Assembly (NCBI GenBank): GCA_024449915.1
Contig: JAMZAV010003132.1
Coordinates: forward strand, 85,789 to 149,788
Length of the DNA: 64,000 nucleotides
Direction: 5' to 3'
From: Sweltsa coloradensis
Lineage: Eukaryota; Arthropoda; Insecta; Plecoptera; Chloroperlidae
Shown here: positions 60,728 through 64,000 of the stretch, in pieces
How the letters are laid out: every line of letters starts with the position of its first letter
Numbering within the stretch: the first letter of the stretch is position 1
Position numbers and translations under genes: made by a program
Notes under the pieces: generated by a model
Told to the model about the DNA's origin: nothing
The model's input: only the letters and a program-made list of their open reading frames with translations
The model's database searches: none

Positions 60728-60859
60728 GTAAGTTCAAAAACATGTGTTCCACAAGCATGTCACACGTTGGATGACCCTAGTGCCTTTTGTTGGTATAAAT
60801 AGTAGGCCTACTTACTAAGGGCCATTTTCTCTTTTTTATTGCCACTTGAACCGGTGCAG

Positions 60860-61119
60860 ATTATATTAACAACAAATGGCAGCTGAAGTCAGCTGTTCGT
60901 TGTCAGATTGAACAGTTTGGGCTGTTTTTAGGGATTTTTCTAACGCAAGGAAGATTATATTTGGCAGCCCTCGGTGGTGACATCCAAAACATATTTATGG
61001 GTACCGGACGGTCTTTCGTGGGCAAAGCAAATGATTTTGTACAGTCGGGGGTCTGGGAGGGAGGTCCTCAAGGCAATGCGGGTCCGCGGCGCATAGCCCC
61101 AGAAATGTTTGATTCCTAG
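60860..61119 (+). CDS. Possible alternative terminal exon C of the DUF4806 gene
   Basis: After ttgaaccggtgcag, a phase-1 frame that fits exon B's donor stays open for 85 codons to TAG at 61117-61119, which is long for this AT-rich sequence. It reads Y-I-N-N-K-W-Q-L-K-S-A-V-R and later glycine-rich sequence. No domain is recognised, and exon D gives a better match to the family, so C is at most an alternative end. Confidence 0.25.
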
Positions 61120-62039
61120 ATAGATTGTGATTCGAGCATTTTAACGAGTTTTAGACATGATTTTTTCAAAACATTGGTAAACAAACAAAAATCATCGTCA
61201 TAATTCCCCCAATTCCCCATTCACTTGATTATAAAATGTACATCTCTTGCTTTGCAATTCTCTATTCATTTCTTTCCCATTGAATTCTTTACTATTGATT
61301 TATCTTCTTATTCCTTTAACGTTAACGTTAATCAACGACGTTAAGCAATATCAAATCCAATTTATTCTTTTCATATGCCCCCAATCGGCCTATTCGGCCA
61401 TCATGTGTTGTCGTGTTATCCAATAGAGACATACAGGATTCCCTTTGCACATGCGTCATGCCAACTGGCATCGCGTCAAGTCCAGTCTTAGTCCTTTCAC
61501 AACTGAAAAGATGGTGGGCACCGGGTAAAAACAAATCTGTCAGCCCCCCCCCCCCCGGCTACAATTTTCTGAATTATTTTTCTGAAAAGTTGGCAACCCA
61601 ATTTATTTTACCGTATAGGTTTATAAGCAAAGCGCGGTATTTACGTTAAAAGGCAACAAAATATATAATTGTTTTAAACTAGTTCACCGCTTTTGAGTAA
61701 TATAAAAATAAAGATGTCATTTAGTTTCACCAATAATAGCCTATTACAACTGAATTTCCCAACCACGTTTTATTGTAACCTAAAAGTATTTTTCAAGATC
61801 CTAGTCCCAAAACTCTAAACAAAATTCACCATATGGGAGGGAAAGATACATCACTTTGTGACTGAGTGGGTAGACTCTAAATACGGATTTATTTTATTTA
61901 TTTATTTAAGACAATTTAAAAATTTTTCACCACAAATCCCTCTGCCTATGTTACCGGTAGGGCCTACAACTTGGACCCTACCAAGTTTTAGTGGTAGGCC
62001 TACATACCATATCTCTTATACTATACTTCTTCATTTCAG

Positions 62040-62179
62040 GTGCTATAATAAATTCACAAGGGCCGAACAGCAGTGTGACGCGGAGAGACGTCGAGTGTTG
62101 CATACAGTACTGGCTTACGCACACCAATCAGAGGATTGTGCGGGCGGAACAGAAACGGAAAGGAAAAGAGCAAGAATAA
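62040..62179 (+). CDS. DUF4806-type gene, last exon D
   Basis: The acceptor acttcttcatttcag ends at 62039. Phase-1 entry joins exon B exactly, giving L-L-I-S-A-I-I across the junction. T-R-R-D-V-E-C-C-I-Q-Y-W-L-T-H follows, the conserved C-terminal helix (acidic start, W-L-x-H, basic end) of DUF4806. A basic tail (K-R-K-G-K-E-Q-E) ends at a stop, 62177-62179. Exons A, B and D together complete the domain. The lysine-rich tail could be a nuclear signal; that is inference. Confidence 0.7.
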
Positions 62180-62580
62180 GAAGAATGTTTATAGAAACAA
62201 GCCGAAAACCTAGTCCCATCGGTATCATTTCATTATTATGCAAGCAATGCAATAAGCTCATCCAGTTTTCTGTTGTGTTTTAAGTTTGCACCATGTTAAA
62301 AGTGTTGAATATGTCTTAATGCATTTAGTGGTTATTGACCAACAATACCATATAAAAGTAGGGATGAAAACTCTTACTTAGGATCGTACGTTGATTTATA
62401 ATACATGTGCGTAGGCCTACCTTTTCCCTATTATTGTCGTATTTAACTAGTAAATATTGTACTTGTTGATAATTCTCGTATCGATATGACGTACTGTTAT
62501 GCTCGTTCGAGGGATAAATAAGTTGCTCTAGCAACAAGGACACTAGGAAATCTAAGCGTATGGCCATGTGGTGACTCCAA

Positions 62581-62726
62581 GTCATCTAGGGCCTAGGCCT
62601 GTGCATTGCGTCATCTAGGGCCTAGGCCTGTGCATTGCGTCATCTAGGGCCTAGGCCTGTGCATTGCGTCATCTAGGGCCTAGGCCTGTGCATTGCGTCA
62701 TCTAGGGCCTAGGCCTGTGCATTGCA
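62581..62726 (+). repeat. 29-bp minisatellite, five perfect copies
   Basis: Unit gtcatctagggcctaggcct plus gtgcattgc, with starts at 62581, 62610, 62639, 62668 and 62697. Confidence 0.97.
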
Positions 62727-63162
62727 ATAGTGAGAAATATGTTGTGTGTTATCTCGTTACCCCTTGAGGTTTTGGTTGAAAAGTTGTCCGTGATTTGTTA
62801 TCAATGTAATCACCATCTTTATTAATGTTGGATAGCACGTCACAAAATCGAGCAATACAATGAGAAATTATAACTACGCTGTGCTGAAGCTTTCTGTAAA
62901 ACACAATTTGCTGCACAATAAGGCAAACCAAAAAAGAAATGCCCATATCATAGGGAAATAACGTATTTTAGGAAACAGCCTAGTGGGGGCAAGCAAGTTA
63001 GTCTATTGTGGAGTGGCGGTTTTTTACCTTTTACATTTCGGTATAATGTAATAGGTCTACCGGCGTTTGTATTGTATACTTTTTGTTTTAGCAAAGCGGT
63101 GATGGTATTAAATTCTTGTAATGAGTGTCATTATTTATACCTATTTGATTGACAAAAATGAA

Positions 63163-63168
63163 AATAAA
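63163..63168 (+). terminator. Distant AATAAA after exon D
   Basis: First canonical hexamer I see after the DUF4806 stop, about 1 kb away, so weak support. Confidence 0.2.
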
Positions 63169-63274
63169 CAGTGAATTCAATATTGTGTTATTATAATTAA
63201 CTTTTTTTATTTTGAGGTTTGGCTTTCTCCCCAAGTGCAAGTCCTGACGCTTACTTCCTTATTTGCTCCGCTTA

Positions 63275-63400
63275 TCTGATGACCTTGTGGTGTAATCTGA
63301 GGACTTTGTGGTGTAATCTGATGACATTGTGGTGTAATCTGATGACCTTGTGGTGTAATCTGATGATCTTGTGGTGTAATCTGATGACCTTGTGGTGTTA
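63275..63400 (+). repeat. 21-bp minisatellite, about six copies
   Basis: Unit tctgatgaccttgtggtgtaa. Because 21 is a multiple of three, both strands stay open; the minus strand reads Q-I-T-P-Q-G-H repeated. Coding is not supported. Confidence 0.95.
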
Positions 63401-63428
63401 ATAATTGCATCTAAAATCAATTATTAAG

Positions 63429-63908
63429 GTACTCCCTACCAGAAAATGCTCCCAAAATGCACTCCAATCAAGTCGATTTCACTCCCAACTATAGGCCTCT
63501 CTTTTGTATTAAATAATAATTTTATGGTTATTGAAAAGAATAATGAAATAGACAATTATTTAAATTGAAAATTATGTAGGTAAATAAGTTAAGTGTGCAA
63601 ACCCTGTTAGCATCCAGGAATACATTGATTTTATATTAACACTAATTAATTATTGTCATTCTTGACTTGTTCAAGACTTTGATTAATTAATGTTTGTGGG
63701 TGATTACCTTTCTAGTCGAAACAATGTAAAAGGGGATTATACACTTGGTTACCTAATTTTTAATTTAAATCAATTGCCCTGTTCATTATTCTTTTCACAA
63801 ACAATTAAATTATGAATTATTTAAAACAAAGAGAGGCCTACAATTGGGAGTGAAATGGACTGGATTGGAGTGCAGTTTGGAGCATGTTTTTTTTACTATC
63901 CGAGACCA
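63429..63908. mobile_element. MITE-like element, about 480 bp
   Basis: Arms near 63429-63545 and 63800-63908 are inverted. Shared blocks are gctccaaa, tgcactccaatc, tttcactccca and aggcctctctttt, with their complements. The interior is AT-rich. Terminal bases and target duplication are unclear. Confidence 0.72.
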
Positions 63909-64000
63909 CTCCAAGCATCACCTGCTAAAACTAGACGTGAGGGTTTTGGTAGCACTAGAAGCAGTAAATAAAAAAGCCCTTTCCCTTTTTGGTTTGGCCC

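Noticed and set aside
61858..62283. 141-codon frame overlapping exon D in another frame
   Set aside because: Exon D's frame matches DUF4806 and joins exon B in phase; this frame is its shadow.
63207..63410. Minus-strand frame rich in Q-I-T-P-Q-G-H
   Set aside because: A 21-bp repeat keeps any frame open; no flanking coding or splice evidence.

Overview
This window looks like part of an insect genome: AT-rich, repeat-dense, with very long introns. Its backbone, on the + strand, is an array of alternative 3'-terminal zinc-finger exons of the BTB/zinc-finger gene lola (longitudinals lacking). The recognition rests on a repeated cassette. A splice acceptor is followed by a short linker, a C2HC finger ending in a Y/H-E-C-G-K motif, the linker (E/T/V)P-Q/R-F-x-C, a C2H2 finger, and a stop codon. 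Seven exons are intact: 327-649, 4562-4887, 29919-30223, 34981-35273, 40305-40531, 46052-46305 and 50389-50636. All seven enter the frame in the same phase (one base of the first codon comes from the upstream exon), as expected if one shared BTB-coding donor, outside this window, splices to each of them. Three more are damaged: 6551-6818 and 9621-9951 look like decaying pseudo-exons, and 54908-55124 carries frame lesions. The first two exons encode three fingers, the others two.

Downstream of the array, three spliceable segments (60251-60474, 60568-60727, 62040-62179) encode a DUF4806-type domain. The first enters in the same phase as the lola finger exons, so it is either a non-zinc-finger 3' end of lola or the end of a neighbouring gene.

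The space between exons is mostly repeats. From 10472 to 28848 there is a tandem duplication of a unit of about 9.2 kb. Each copy holds a minus-strand LTR retrotransposon (LTRs about 2.0-2.1 kb, internal region only about 2.6 kb, essentially non-coding, LARD-like) nested in older sequence with a tRNA-Gly-like stretch. The duplication ends inside a non-autonomous hAT element (28549-29388) with a perfect 8-bp target duplication. Other repeats are five copies of a dispersed element ending in CCTAG (Helitron-like), a 2.9-kb foldback element, a 0.8-kb palindrome nested in another repeat, an inverted pair of Penelope-like GIY-YIG remnants, a Jockey-like LINE fragment, several MITE-like inverted repeats and many minisatellites. 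Several minisatellites grow out of the 3' ends of lola exons (after exons at 327, 29919, 46052 and 54908).

Caution: repeat copies differ mostly by single-base indels, which resembles unpolished long-read assembly. Some frameshifts, notably in the exon at 54908 and the copies at 30231-31136, may be sequence errors. Unlisted stretches over 300 bases (for example 1-326, 1622-2529, 3420-4560, 5465-6550, 6819-9182, 9952-10471, 34032-34980, 38651-40304, 40923-41938, 44869-46051, 49600-50388, 53301-54907, 55247-56872) are AT-rich intronic or intergenic sequence in which I see no supportable gene.
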